DNA of 64,000 nt, taken from Lentinula raphanica. Taxonomy: Eukaryota; Basidiomycota; Agaricomycetes; Agaricales; Omphalotaceae. Each line of letters opens with the position of its first letter. Positions within the stretch are counted from its first letter, which is position 1. The DNA is taken from positions 1,054,001 to 1,118,000 of the forward strand of contig JANVFP010000005.1 of the NCBI GenBank assembly GCA_027919835.1, written 5' to 3'. Position numbers and translations under genes: made by a program. This document shows, piece after piece, positions 9,534-22,837 of the stretch. The notes under the pieces were generated by a model that saw nothing but the letters and a program-made list of their open reading frames with translations, had not been told where the DNA came from and did not search any database.

Positions 9534-12500
9534 ATGCAGAACGACGAACTCCCTGCGGAAGTTCTCATCGCTGTCCAACGCGTACTCGAACAACAGTCAG
9601 CGCCATTATCAGCTGGTACAAGCCTCAAAACTATAGATGCGCTCAATAGTCTATTTCCCGATGGTCCGTGTAAGTCCCGGTTTATGCCTCTTCATGATCC
9701 TTCTGACTTTGACTGGTGGTCATCATCTACAGAGGCTTCTCTTGCTCATACCGAGGCAGTCCAAGCGCGGCTAGTAGAGAGTCAGCGAGAGATACAGCGA
9801 GAGATAGATCTGCTCAGGGAACAACTGAAACGAAATCAAGATTCAGACCGGATGCAAGTCATACAGGAGATGATATCCGTGTGTTGCTTGCTGCTTTCAT
9901 TGAAATCCATGATATTTATATATATATTGGTATACACAGGAGCTTCTCGGTCAAATGTCACGTATACGCGAAAAAGCCACGGAGTCTGAAGCTGTGGTCA
10001 GAAGTATCACGAAGGATATTCAGGTTTTGGATTTAGCGAAGAAGAATCTCTTATTAACTATGACGACTCTTAAACGGCTACAAATGCTAGGTGCGGCACG
10101 CGTGTTCTCCAGATTTCCCTGCGCTCATTCACCCAATGAACATCTAGTCAATGCCCTGGCACAACTCGAGGATCTCGTTACAGAAAGGAATTACCGTGAG
10201 ATATCTCAAACGCTCGCGGTACGTCTTGGAGATACAATAGTTGGCGGAAGGCAGCTTAATATCTGTTCAGGCAGCAAAACAGCTGGCGTCAACATTCACG
10301 TCGTATATGTCAGTTCCTCGGGTTTTACAAGCATGGAAACAAATACAAGAACTTCAAACGAAGTTACGCTCCATCATAGACAAGGATTTCGACACCTTGT
10401 AAGCTCATCTTCCACCGTATAGCTCCAAGCCCTAATCTCTATATCAGTTATCTCCAAGATAGCTCTAAGGGAATGAAACCTGCTGTCATTGCGGATGCCT
10501 GTCTCGTGGTCGATGTTCTTGGAGAGGATTTTCGTTCGATATTAGTCGAAAGATATGTTGCGTTGGAATTGAAGGAATATCGGCGGATATTTCGTACTTC
10601 AGACGAAGCTGGACAGTTGGATAACATCTCAAGACGGTTCGCTTGGTTCAGACGACTGCTGCAAACGCATGAACTCGAACAAGGTAGAGTATTTCCTTCA
10701 GAATGGAGGGTTGGGTGGCATTTGTTGGCGAAATTCACTGAAATCACTCGGTACGCGTCGCTTTATTCGAACGTCAAGTACTTGGTGACATTGTACCTGT
10801 TTTAGAGACGATATAACTACCTTATTGTCGACCGCAAAGTCATTGACAGTCATAACTCTTCTCGATAACCTCCAAATCGTCGCTGAGTTCGAATCTTCGA
10901 TGTCGAAGAAGTGGGCAACATCGGTATGATTTCTCAAGGATAGTTCCGATTGATCTTACTCATGTGGTTGCTTTAAGTATCAAGATATGCTCTCTGCTAC
11001 TGTGAAACCCAACACTCGACCACCAAAACCACTCACACATGCCTTTGACCCCCACATGAATGTATTCGTTGATGCTCAAGACAAGTGCGTCCTATACCTT
11101 CGCCTTGTTCAATATACTCATATCACTTCAGAGCATTGTCAGACATGCTTGCCCCTCACCGTAAGAGCAAAGGAATCAAGGGTACACCTCGCCAATCTCT
11201 AGAAGCACCTGATGCTCAAGATAACGACGAAAGTAACTCCACCCCGGCGGTGGTCCTTCCCTCGTCTACGGAACTGTTTTACTTCTACGCTCAAAGCCTC
11301 GAACAGTGTGCCAAGCTCTCTCGAGGATCTCCTTTGTTCGATTTGTGTAATGTTCACAAGAAGTGGTTACGAATATACGCAGGTCTGTTTGGCTCCTCGT
11401 CTTTTCTGCCTTGTTATTCACATTTCGATCAGAGGATGTGCTGAGTGCTGGTCTCAAAACACGGTATTCTCGCTTCTATACCAACGTGCTAAATTCTAAG
11501 TAACGTGAAAAACAGACCTCCTAATATCAATGCACCCCGCAAATCCGTAGATTCGACTAGGTTCGATCTGGCAGGACTCAAGCATGCATCCATGATTATT
11601 AACACGGCTGATTATTGCCAAACCACCGCTTCAGAAGTTGTTACCCTTCTTCTCGTCATAGCCTGTCTCGCCTGACCTTGAACCACAGCTTGAGGACAAG
11701 ATACGTAGCCACATCAATGAGGAATACAAAGAGAAGGTATCGTTACAAGAGGAGCGTGACTTATTTGTGAGGTAAGTCGCCCAAGAGAACATATGTCTGT
11801 TCTCGCATTAACCTGGTGTTGAAGCGTCATATCGGCTGCTATCGTTGTCCAACTTCGCGAACTTGAATCTGCTTGTGAACCTGCTTTCAATTCCATGTCC
11901 CGTTCGGTTTGGTCCAATCTCAATCTTGTCAGCGGTCCGTCTGCATACACTGCGGACTTGGTCCGGTCAGTTGAGCAAGTCGTTGAGGTCATTAAACCTG
12001 CGGTGGAACAAAAGAAATATCTCCGGAATTTTTTCGATAAAGCTTGCAGGTAATCAGTCAATTGTATCCAGAGAAAAGTGCTGAACTGTATGATAGCCTG
12101 GTAGTGGCAAAATTCACTAACTCCCTAGTTAGGAGCAGACCACTCAAAGAAATTGGGGCCGAACAGGTTCTATAGTTATCATGCTAACAAATCGATTTGT
12201 GACTGATATTCAACATAGCTGCTCATCGATTTGCAATTGGTCAAAGCGTATCTTGCGAAGATGCCTGGAGAATCCCTGCTTACTTCTAGGTAAATACAAT
12301 GATTTGTTGTGTTCACCGACGTTGGATGTGAACTCCCCTATAGCTATACCCGGTCATTGAGTAAAACCACTAGCAGGCTTGAGTCGTTATTGAAAGTCAT
12401 CGTCACCCCTGTGGTGAGTATCGCGTCAGTTCTTTGTGTAGTTAATATCTCTAAGGTACGGACTACTTAGGACCCACCCGAAGGATTTATACTGAACTAC

Positions 12501-12934
12501 ACGCTACTCATTGGTGACGCGTCGTTCTCCAACTTTCAGAAGGTACGTATAGTTGCGCATACATATCAAATGCTCTACAATCCCCCATGTAGATTCTCGA
12601 TCTCAAAGGGACTCCCAAGGCCGAGCAGAATCACCTCCTGGACTCTTTTGTCACAATCACCAGCACAAAGGACGAGCTTCAAGGGACTTCGTTCTTGTCA
12701 TCATTGGATATGGACCCACCGAGTGTTGCTCAGCTGGGTGGAACCCTGACTAGTCCTACTATAGTGAGCGCTACAGAGAGCATATTTTCTGGGTTGGTCT
12801 CCCCGCCGCTCAGTGGTCCTCCCACAGGCTCCACGGAAGGTCCACGCAACGATCAACGTCGAGAAGTTTTCTCAGACTTCAAACGTTTCGTCAGTTTTGG
12901 CCTTCGACGAGACTCCTCACAGGTTCCTCCTTAG
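9534..12934 (+). CDS. VPS53: Vps53, GARP tethering-complex subunit
   Basis: Subunit of the Golgi-associated retrograde protein complex (Vps51-54), which tethers endosome-derived vesicles at the trans-Golgi network. More than a dozen exons can be followed, giving roughly 830 residues. The N-terminal Vps53 signature is present: ALNSLFPDEASLAHTEAV, then a coiled coil (SQREIQREIDLLREQL). Next come IREKATESEAVVRSITKDI, LDLAKKNLLLTMTTLKRLQML, RRFAWFRRLLQTHELEQG and VFPSEWRVGWHLLAKFTEITR, all matching the order in animal and yeast Vps53. The C-terminal part is helical (KKYLRNFFDKAC, LLKVIVTP) and ends in a Ser/Pro-rich tail. The first intron probably uses a GTCCGT donor at 9664 rather than the nearby GTAAGT, because only this choice gives FPDEASL without a stop. 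Exon borders in 11.4-12.5 kb are less certain. Confidence 0.92.
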
Positions 12935-13219
12935 ATTATGTCCTTATACACTATACAATATTAATAATGTTGCTAATATACGTGAAGTCAGTGTAACACC
13001 AAGGAAAGACCACAAAATGTTGTCTCGCGTATAGCGGGACGTATAACGCACAACTGAAATACAAGAAATGTGCATACAGAATGTTGAAAATGAAAGTGTC
13101 AAATGAAGTGAGATGCAAGTACAAACAGATTGAAACTTGAAATAGATTAAAGAGAGACGAGTCACAGTCCAAAAATGTTCAAACTTTTTGCGTCGTTCGA
13201 CAATCGACAATTACATTCA

Positions 13220-16200
13220 TTAGTTTCCAGCCGTCCGATGAGTAGATGAGGATTGATGTTGTAGATCTGAAGTCGAGTCCGATCGGCCGTGAGGAAACAC
13301 ACGACTCACAATGTAGCTCGGACTTGATAAGACTCCAGTGGGAGAAGTCGGAGCGACGGCTGGTGGGACACCTGGAGAAGGGGGAGGGAAAGTTGGCGTA
13401 GGGGGCAAACTACCTGGAAGAGGCGGATGAGGCGGAAGGTGGGAGCCTGAGCCTACAGTATGGTCTGTGGTCAGCTCGTCGTTTTCTGAATCACTATGTC
13501 GGAAATATAAATCCGATATGGAGATGGGAACGCTATCGGACGGCGAGACCGGGTTCATAGGATTGGTCCCAAAAGGATGGATATCTAATCGCCCAGGTAC
13601 TTGTAGGTTCATCCCTGAAGGAGAAACAGGAGGCGAAGGCTTGAACCCTTCCGGGTGATGTGGGGATGCAGGTAGAGATACAGGAAACGGAAAATTACTG
13701 GATGGAGACGAGGCTGACCCTCCGGAACCCTGGGAGTCTGTTGATTCTTGTCTGACAAAATGAGGGTCTTGATCAGTGGCGGCAGTGGTAGTACTCCATC
13801 TAGATTTCAAGCCTTGTCCATGCGAAGCTAGAGAAGGCTCCCTCTGCGAAGTATCAGAGTTTGTGTTTGAATTTGAACCGCTGAGATCTAAGAAGGACGA
13901 GGCGATATTGGAGTCGCCTTCAGAAATTGGCGAAGTGACTGGACGCAGAGGAGTTAAACGGAAGACATTTCTCGGACCCTCCGGACGATCTACAGCAGCT
14001 CCGAAGTTATCATCCAAGGCGGCTCCATTCTCTGAGCTCGATGATCGAATATCTGCATCGCCTTCGAACCTCACAGAGAGTCTCGCAGATCTTCTGCTAG
14101 CGCTTTCTGTGGTTCTACGATGAGCGCGTCTGGCAAGCTCCTCCTCCGTGAGTGGCTCTTGACTTTCCGGTCGAAGAGTCTCATCACTGATAAGTCGTTC
14201 ACGGGACACCCTTGGTTCATCACTGGCTCGTTCGACGGTCAAAATCACTGGCTCGTTTAAAATGAGATTAGTGAAAGCGAGCTCGCTAGTACGCGGACTC
14301 AGACTTCGTATCGCAGCTCTCGCAGTCGCTGGCCCTAGCACGCTCAGACCATCATCGTTCGTTCGTACACTGCCACGATCAAGGTCGCGGGTGTATGCAC
14401 TGGGAGCTCTACGGCTTTCGCTACGTCTGCTGGAGAACGTGGCATCGGTACTCTGAACTTCGAATTCTTGGACATGCACCTGGGGTTCAGGCTCTTGGTG
14501 AGTGGATATGACGCTCGAGTGGAAGTCGATATCTGATTCTGTGTCGTCAGTCCCGGTTCGTCTGGTAGGCATAAGTAACGCGCCGTTACTGTCTGCCTTG
14601 CCGTAATCAGGAGACTGAGGTTGGGAGGTGGGGATGTGACTGGAGGGAAGATTAAAAGAGAGCTCTCGGGAATTGTTGGTGTCAGGCGTTGACATGTATG
14701 TCAGGGATGTGAACCCAGAGAAAGATGTTTGTGCGGCGGGAGGTGGAAGTAGAGTTGGAACTTCCTGTCCAAGATGCTCCCCTGAACGATTCAAAGGAGG
14801 TAGCTCAATTGTATAACTAGGAGCATCTTGTTTCGTTCTCCCTGTCCAACGACTTTTGCCTTTAGTCCCGTTGCGGCTTTGTTTGGAGGAACCTCCGGAA
14901 GACCGCTTGGAAGATTTCTGACTCCCGGAACCATCTTCATAGAGTCCATCGTCCCCCAGAGAACTGGGCTCCTTATCCTTGGGCGAGTCAGAGTGTCTAA
15001 AGACCAATCCGAAAGCACCAAGCACTTTCTCTCCGTTGTGTGATTCCATTTCTCGTTTCCAGCGGAGAAACCCTGAGCGATCACTACTCTTCCGACTTCT
15101 GCGAGTTCTTCGACTTCCAGTCGGACTGTTGTTTACGGAACTCGGTGTATGCCGTCCGATGTTGAGCACTGGGTCGCCGTCACTAGCACCTCGTTCCACC
15201 TCTGACATGGGACGTTCTCTTTGTTCTCGTCGGGCCTGTCTATTTCGGGCCATTATCGGCCGCCACACGAAGAAAAAGAACAGAAGACCACTAATAAGGA
15301 GGAATGCGAGAATGCCGGCCAGGATCAACGCTGCTATAGTCCCATCAGGAAGATGACCACTACCGTTGAGAGTACCGACGGCGCTCGGTGTAATTCCTGT
15401 AGAGCTGAGAAAAATTGTTCAGACAAGTCGAAGGGACAGATGCACCAGAAGGAGTTACTGACTTCGGATTTCCAGATAGGAATGCTACAAAGCCGTTAGA
15501 GGGAAGGATCATTGTACCTCCGTCGTTCGTTATCTGAACATCGTGCCCAACCGTAGGATCCAACGCGCTGGAAAAGAAGAGAAGGGTGTTGTTTTGGGTG
15601 AAGGACGTGTTGGCCGAAAACTGCGTGGTGACATTGTCCAGCTTCACAGTGTAGTTGCCACCTTCCGGAGAAACTGTGCCATATATTTGGAGCGCGGTGC
15701 CTAAATGGAGTTTAGGACTGGTTAAGTATCAAAGTGTGGTGAACAGCTTCTGCTAACCGTTGAACGTAGCTGAAGCACTGTCGTTCGGGCTGGTAGATAT
15801 ATGGACGGGGCTCGCAGAGACGTTTTGAAAACTCCATCCGCCGATGAAGCTAACAGTACTGTCATTTAAAGACTGCGAGGTGACATTCGAACTAGTAGTT
15901 TAGGAGATTAGATGAGGGGATAATGAGACCCGATGCAAAGTAGCGCACCCGGTGGAATTATTGCCAGCAGATGCTGGTGCAACAATGGTAGCCTTGTCGA
16001 AAACGACAAATGACGATGTCTGATTGTAAGTAGAGTCCGAAATGATTGTTGTTAATGTTATTTCATGGTCGACATTGTCGAGGTCCTGAACAAATGCTAG
16101 AACGGTGTCTGAGGCGTTGATGTTTTGAGGCACCCCGTCCAAGAGAATGGAATATGAAGCATCCCTAGCATATCCAACAAGCAGAATCCCGGTCCCTAAA

Positions 16201-16459
16201 AGATCCGTGAGCAGGACTTGAGAATGGTGTGGTCTGACCAACCTCTCCATTTGAGCAAGAAAGAAGCATTGTTGCGGGAGGTGATGTGAACTGAGGAACT
16301 GTTCACGACGTCGAGGGGTAACCCGTCAAGACTTGTCTGGTTGAATAGAGGATTCCAGCCAGCCGTGAATTCTGGGATTGTGTAGGTATCACCGAAAGGA
16401 AAATAAGAGATAGTAGGTGAAGTATCGTCCACATCGAACGAAATGGTGGCGTTGGCCAT
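13220..16459 (-). CDS. Single-pass membrane protein with beta-sandwich ectodomain and Ser/Pro-rich tail
   Basis: Function is not known. About five exons reconstruct a protein that begins MANATISFDVDDTSPTISYF. The VDDTxPxI-Y start followed by two N-glycosylation-rich beta repeats (many N-x-S/T sites, e.g. NNSTG, NVTSQS, NDSAS) resembles an uncharacterised family I associate with basidiomycetes. The ectodomain ends before a membrane segment at about 15240-15325 (IAALILAGILAFLLISGLLF), followed by a stop-transfer RNRQARREQRER. A ~640-residue, low-complexity Ser/Pro/Arg-rich cytoplasmic tail follows. Codons upstream of the chosen ATG read LVLSPWLLLAHAS, a signal-peptide-like stretch without its own ATG. 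The true start may therefore lie in an upstream exon with its acceptor near 16508. The fourth intron was placed at a GTGCAT donor to give VTPSGITPSAVGTLNGSG. A cell-wall sensor role is speculation. Confidence 0.7.
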
Positions 16460-17077
16460 CGATGCATGAGCGAGAAGAAGCCAAGGAGATAATACCAGGT
16501 GCCCAACTATATATGCTTATCCCAACTGCGTCCTGACGCGAGCGAAGAGACAATAGTAGGCGACAGCTGGGTAACCTGGGTTGGTAGAAGAGATGGAAGG
16601 AGGCGAGTAAGATATAATTAACGGTAAGGGGGGTCGGACAACCATGCTTCGCGGAAATTTAGCGGATTCAAAATCTCAATGAGATGGGAATAGAATGGAA
16701 GAAACACGCTGCACTAACGCCATTTAGCTCATCTTATCTTATCTTATCTATTTCTCTGTTCTCACCTCCCCGGACCCCGCTCTCCAACTCTCTTTAGAAC
16801 TAATCCATCAAGTAAATCGCTCACCATTTTCTCACTCAACCGTCACTCTGAAAACTCGTCCATTATTCTGTGAAATTTATCTAGAAATTCTCCAATTTAC
16901 ACTGCTCAATTAACTGCTTTGACAGCCACCACCATCATCATTACACCATCGCGGTAACATAGCAAAAACTTCCCGTGCCTCGAGGTTCTCCAGCTGCTCA
17001 TATTTCTCACCTGCTATTCCTCCGGCTTCTTTCTGAACACCAGACGCGGAATTCCTTCGACTCGCTCTTGAATTCGA
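16460..17077. other. Divergent intergenic region with CTTAT microsatellite
   Basis: No coding sequence is seen apart from a possible upstream exon of the minus-strand membrane protein. It contains a short CTTAT/CTTATC repeat around 16732-16752 and pyrimidine-rich tracts typical of fungal promoters. It presumably holds promoters for both flanking genes. Confidence 0.4.
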
Positions 17078-19066
17078 ATGCCGGATGTGTCCGATTTCCC
17101 TTTGGCACGCTTAGGAACTCCTTCTTTCGTTCCTCTACTTCTAACTTATGTTCGAAATGCTTCGGGCGGACTTCCCATTGAACCTGTCATCTTGCAATCT
17201 ATTCTACTTTGTCTCATTGCCGGGAACAAACATCTTATTCTTCGAACTGTAGAAGATGACATTGGCTTGGTGGTCAAGTTGGCTGTTAAGGTATGTGGTC
17301 TCTGAAGAATCATTGTTACACTGTCGAGAATTTTCGTCTTGTCCGATCAGACAACGGATATGGAAGACATGGAATCTTCATTTCCTACCTCCTCCTTCCA
17401 TCCTTCGATGAAACATCTTTGCGTTCTCTCTAGCTCACCCTGTTATTTTCGTAGACGTTAACAACTGTGTTTGGCCTTTTGACACACAGGCTACGGATCC
17501 ATCGTCGCACGAGTCATGATTCAGGACCGCCATCTGGCGTATCCACCTTTCTACGTTCTCTATTTGTTGCTGTCCCTGGAGCTAACTCCTCACATCCTGC
17601 CCAAGACGAAACCTCAACCTTAACGGGCTATGGAACTAAGAAATACCGCAAACGCCATAGCTCCAGATCCAGGTCCCGTTCTGCCACAATCCGGAGCATG
17701 TCTACTCAGTATACCAAGTCACTCTCATATCCCAACGACCTGCTATCGGCAAAACGGCTTTCGCTGAACACTGCTCCTTCACTCTCTCCTTCAGACCTAG
17801 ACCAGACAAGTCCGAGTGTAACGGGATTCGTCCCATCTATCCATATGAATACTATATCCAGAAATTCATCACTATCTGCGATCCCTCAACCTATATTTCC
17901 CCATTCCTATTCTGATCCAACCCCACTCCGTGACGCTCGCGACTCAAGTCAGATGCAGCTTCCGGACGCTTTAGTCATTTCTGGTCTAGAAAATGCTAGT
18001 ATCTCGTCTCAGAGAACTCTTGCAGATGTATTGGCCCAAGGAAAAGTTGTCTTGAATGAAACCGATATGACTGGTGAATGGGCTCTACCCAACAACTTCA
18101 TCCTTGTCTATGTTTGTCCTGTGGACGAATGGGAGAGGCCACCTATCCATGAACGACTGGTCAGTCCTTGTTTTGTCTGATCTCCTCCGTCACTTAGTGA
18201 ATTTGTAGTTAGACAAATTTGCCATGAGTGCAACGGTGTCATTGCATCCTACTGTTCGCCTACTCGCTAAGAACTTCTTTCACCCGGTGTCTCTTCGTGC
18301 ATCACCAATCCTATCACCCTTGCCTCAACTCGCGAACTATTCCCCGGGTTCGACACCTCCTTTCTTGGCTGCTTTACCTCATCGACATATATCTCCAGGG
18401 ATTATGACACCTTCTAACGACTCGCAAGCAATCATCCCGCCTGAAGTAACGAATCTATTGAAGGAAGCCTGTTCTCAAGTCTACATCTCCTCAAATCTTC
18501 GTTTGTATGTCAGTGATTTGTTTTCTGCCGCGCGACACCATCATCAATTGGAAGGAAGACTTGTTTCTATCGCCGCACTCAAGGATGCCTCAGAACTGTC
18601 TCGTGCAGCCAGGGTCCTAGGGGGTGATCCCACTGGAATGGAACTGATAAATGAAATGTCACGTTTGGACGACACTAGGACGGATAACAATTCCACAACC
18701 GGTGTTCAGTCCAACGACGAGAGGATTTCCAAAGTCATGGATGATGTTGGGAGTGCATTTGTGTTTATTGATCCTCAGATGGATGTTGAGTCCCGGGCGG
18801 TCACTGGGGAGATGGAGGATCCAGGCTCAGTCCGAACCCGTGCACTGCCTGTCCTCGACGTTACCCAAGCGGATATCGCAAGAATCGTTCCTCGAGTTTT
18901 AACGCATCGCCTACGGGTTCGGGACGGACCAGAAGACGAGGTGTTGGGTAGTGCTGTATTCGGCGCAGTGTTTTCTGCGAATATGGGGAGAGAGAATGAA
19001 AAACAGCCAGAGTCGAATCGTGTAACAGTAAAAGAATTGTTGGTTGAAATATTGCAGGAGGTTTGA
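17078..19066 (+). CDS. AAA+/Mg-chelatase-I-like protein, apparently without Walker A
   Basis: Three exons (17078-17290, 17455-18159, 18209-19066) give about 590 residues. The N-terminal part (LCLIAGNKHLILRTVEDDIGLVVKLAV) and the segment LPNNFILVYVCPVDEWERPPIHERLLDKFAMSATV resemble the core and arginine-finger region of ChlI/MoxR-type AAA+ proteins, where LLDRFGMHAE is typical. I see no GxxxxGK[S/T] Walker A, so nucleotide binding is doubtful. The central region (about residues 105-240) is Ser/Arg-rich and probably disordered, and includes RKRHSSRSRSRSAT. The C-terminal part has RLVSIAALKDASELSRAARVLGG and THRLRVRDGPEDEVLGSAVFG, which look like a helical lid. I believe fungi carry conserved proteins of this type annotated as magnesium-chelatase-like, but I do not know a function. 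Naming confidence is moderate. Confidence 0.6.
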
Positions 19067-19209
19067 ATACTTAGCTCCAGTTGGAATTTTTCTGCTGAGT
19101 TGCTGCTACTATGTACTAGTCAGCGATGATGATTCGGATTCAGAGTATAGCCGATCTCTCGGCGTCTATTTATTATTATCGTCTCTTTCCTTTAAACACT
19201 CAGCATCCC

Positions 19210-22200
19210 ATGGCCAACACATCCGGCTCAGGAAGTGCCTCCTCCAAACGACGTAGGACTCCTGGTAGTTGCGATCTATGTAAAAAACGAAAAAGTAGTC
19301 GACCACTTCATTATCTCCTAAGTTTCTACTAACATTCTACAGTCAAATGTAGGAAAGCAGTTGGCTTACAACGCATCGTTCTCAAATCTATATACCAGGC
19401 GACAGTGGCGGGATGGCGGGCCAGCGATGTACGAACTGTGTAAATGCAGGAGCTGAATGTACCCATATAGAATTAACGAAGGTGCGCCACGGATTTGAAC
19501 TGCAACCCGTCCTATGCTAACCGAAACCGTAGAATCTTGGTTCCGCCAAAGGGTATCATTGAGTTCAATATGTCCCAGAATCGCACTGATGTATATAGGT
19601 ATGTCTCAGGGTTAGAACAACGCCTTGAAAAGATGGAGACGCTCTTGCAAAAGGTGCGCGCTTCAATACTGGAATTTCAACCGTGTTTTTAAGATAACTC
19701 TTCTAGCTATTGCCCGGTGTAGACATCACCAAGGAATTAGAGAATGGAATCGACTGCCCTCATGATGAAGCCGAAGAACTACCCCGGAACGATGCAAGTC
19801 TCAGTATGCGTATAGAGAATCTCAAGCTGGATCCAAGTCGCAAACGCTTTTTTGGGAGATCAAGTGGCTTATATCTGATAGAGACTGCGTTGCACCACAA
19901 GCAACATCATGTGGGAGAGTCGTATTCTAAAACACCAGAATTACTGAATCAGCGGCGTGAATCGGTATGGGACCCAGAGGATGTGCGTATAGGCCCTAAT
20001 CCGTGTCATACACCCTCACTAATATGTGTACTAGTGGCAAATGTATGTAACGTTTCTACCCGTCTAGCAGTTGCTCACGTTTATCTGATATCTGATTCAG
20101 GCGATATCTACAATACCCTCAACCACACTACGAATTTCCTGCAGAAGATCTGTTACCATCACTTGTGGACCTGTATTTCGAGAATGTCAACATCGTACTT
20201 CCTCTCCTCCATCGTCCTACGTTTGAATCCGGAATTGCGGCAGGTGTACACAGAAGTGATCCATTCTTTGGCGGCACTGTGCTATTGGTCTGTGCTTTGG
20301 GTGCGAAATACTCAGAGGATCCGAGAGTGTTCTCTGAAGGTCCTGCTGTACCTGCGTCTGGTATATCGAAACCGTTCATTCCATCTTTTTCTCATCTGAC
20401 AATCCTCACAAAGCGGGATGGCACTACTACGTTCAAGTGCCCATTATACGCACCAGCTTACAGCTTTCTGCAAAACCGTCTTTGTATGAAATTCAATGCT
20501 ACGCGGTAAAACTGATTCTCTCTCTTCTCTCTGAGTCCTACTCAAGCTTGCGCTTCAGTTGAGTGTCATCTATATCAAGGCAACCACAGTTTCACAGAGC
20601 ACCTGGTGTCAAATCGGCTTTGGGTGAGTCAAGGTTTTTATGCCTCCCCTGTATGCTTCAAAGCAGGGATGTTCACTGTAGCACTATATTGTGTTCATGC
20701 ATTCAATAGATTACGGCTGGCTCAAGACGTTGGTGCCCATCGTTCACGGAATCTTTCACATCCGACCGTAATGGATGAATTATGGAAACGGGCGTTCTTT
20801 GTGCTAATGACACACGAGAGGACAATTGGATCGTTCGCAGGACGACCTGCAACAATGCATGAAGAAGAGTCAGTGAAATTCAAAACCACATCGCTTTAAC
20901 AAGTCAACTCAATCCATATCAAGATACGACGTAGACTTTCCTGCAGACTGTGATGACGAGTACTGGGATCAACCCAACCCAGATGCAAACTTCAAGCAAC
21001 CCGCTGGAATGCCTTCCAAAGTCTCTTATTTCATTCATTACTTGAAACTGATGGATATTTTGGCATACGCTATGCGTGCTATAGTGAGTAGTATTCAACC
21101 CTGAGAAGAAAATTCCGATTCTTAAAGTATCTAGTATCCAATACGCCAGACAAAGCTTGTATCAGGTCGTCCGATACTCAAACCTACGCAACAGCTCGTA
21201 GCGGAACTGGATTCTCTACTTAATCAATGGCTCGATGCTGTGCCAGAGCATTGTTCGTGCATACCTATCCTATTGCGCTTCATGCTGAGTACATGTTTTC
21301 AGTGAAATGGGATCCCAATCGACGCGGCCCTTTCTTCAAACAAAGTGTAATGTTGTACGGTAACTATTATAATTTACAGGTAAGTAAAAAAGCTCTATGA
21401 TGATGGAATCCTCATATTGTTGGCAGTGCTTCATTCATCGACCATTCATTCCGATGCCTCAAAACCCATCTTCGTTATCTTTCCCTTCGTTGACGATGTG
21501 TGTCACTGCCGCACGAGCATGCAGTCACGTTGCGATGGCCTTGACACAGCAAAACGTTGTGCTACCATTTCCTCATGCCTCGGTGCTTTTCTTCTTCAAT
21601 CGTGTCATGCCCACTCGTGCTGAATATCTTTTATTAGATGTGTTTTTTCACTGCTGCGGTAGTGTTGTTGCTAAGTACTTGGACGAGTAGACACTCGGGC
21701 GCGGCTTCTGCAATCTCTGATGCAAATCTTGGAGTGAACGCCTGTCTGAAGACCTTTAAGATGTGCGAAACTAGGTGAGCTATAGGTCGAGACCTACTGT
21801 TTCCCTTTTTGATGTGCCTTCCTTCAGATGGCCATCAGCTGGAAGATTTTGGTGAGTGGGGTGGTTTGCGTATTGATGCGCCTCGACTGATTCGATTCCA
21901 GGGATATGATAACAGACATGGCTAGAGTTGGTGAAGTTGTTCCTGCGTCCAATAACAAAAGACCAAGATCGTCAGAAGATTTGCATCAGCAAATACAGCA
22001 ATCCTCTGTTGGAAACGTTGCAAGAAGACAAATCGCCGGTTCTTACAGAGTTTTCCATGAGGCGCGCAACCCATTACATGGACCTCATAATTTTGGGCCC
22101 CAGTCAAAGTTCGGTAATGAGGCAGTCCAAGATTTTGACTTGGGAAGCTTCCACAACAACACCCCGAGTCAGACTTCGTCTCCTGAAGACCCTGCGGTCA

Positions 22201-22550
22201 ATACTCCTCAAGACTTGTTCGGAAACTCTCCATCTGCGTTTTCCCCTTCAGATTTCGGCGCGTCAAATACATTTTTGAACGGAAATCTGAACGCTGGTCC
22301 TTCGTCTCAGGATGAGTTCGATTTTGATACATTCCTAGCTTCGCTGCCTACTAGCATGGATGATGCGGCGTTGTCGATGTGGTCGACCACACCTGCTGGA
22401 TATGAGTGAGCGAATACTAAGCACTTACTGTGTATGGGAGTTGTTTCGTCTAACAAGCCTTACCACAGGGCGGATGATTGGAAAGTTTACCTGTCAAATC
22501 TACAGGGGACGGGTGTTCTTGACAGTATCGTAAATCAGCAAACATGGTAG
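19210..22550 (+). CDS. Zn2Cys6 fungal-specific transcription factor
   Basis: Nuclear DNA-binding regulator with a Gal4-type binuclear zinc cluster. Splicing the short early introns gives RRTPGSCDLCKKRKIKCD, then GQRCTNCVNAGAEC: the six cysteines C-x2-C-x6-C...C-x2-C-x6-C. Two acceptors can be deduced because they rebuild RKIKCD from AAA-T|GC-GAC. A coiled coil follows (GLEQRLEKMETLLQKLLPGVD). The middle region is the fungal transcription-factor domain, with VDLYFENVNIVLPLLHRPTF at about 20160-20230 and KRAFFVLMTHERTIGSFAGRP-like sequence near 20790-20850. The C-terminus is acidic and Ser/Asn-rich (DFDLGSF, DEFDFDTFLASLP), resembling an activation domain. A last exon restores ADDWKVYLSNLQG and ends at 22550, later than the unspliced stop at 22409. 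Borders in 19.9-21.9 kb are uncertain. Target genes are unknown. Confidence 0.88.
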
Positions 22551-22837
22551 ATTATTTGTCAGTATGTTTCGCGATACAGAAAGCAAGGACTTTGTACGCG
22601 TATGTCTCTTATCATCACGGACTTGGAAATCGGCTAACTTTGGTTTCTCTAGATACTTTCTATTATAACGATATTTTGTGATCATGGACAGAGAGGCGCA
22701 TCAATACAATTGTAACGAACACGATGCATGAAAACGACGTCATAACCGCTGATTGTTCCTTCTTGGAGCTCTTCATTCATCCATAAAATGTGGCCGTGAA
22801 CCGTAATCAAGGTTATAAACAACGTGTACGACTACAA

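Noticed and set aside
13467..14456. Plus-strand ORFs within the membrane protein tail
   Set aside because: Antisense shadows of a low-complexity coding region.
16303..16506. TTG-initiated minus-strand ORF with signal-like start (GTWYYLLGFFSL)
   Set aside because: Wrong frame for the conserved ectodomain; the in-frame reading gives LVLSPWLLLAHASMANATISF instead.
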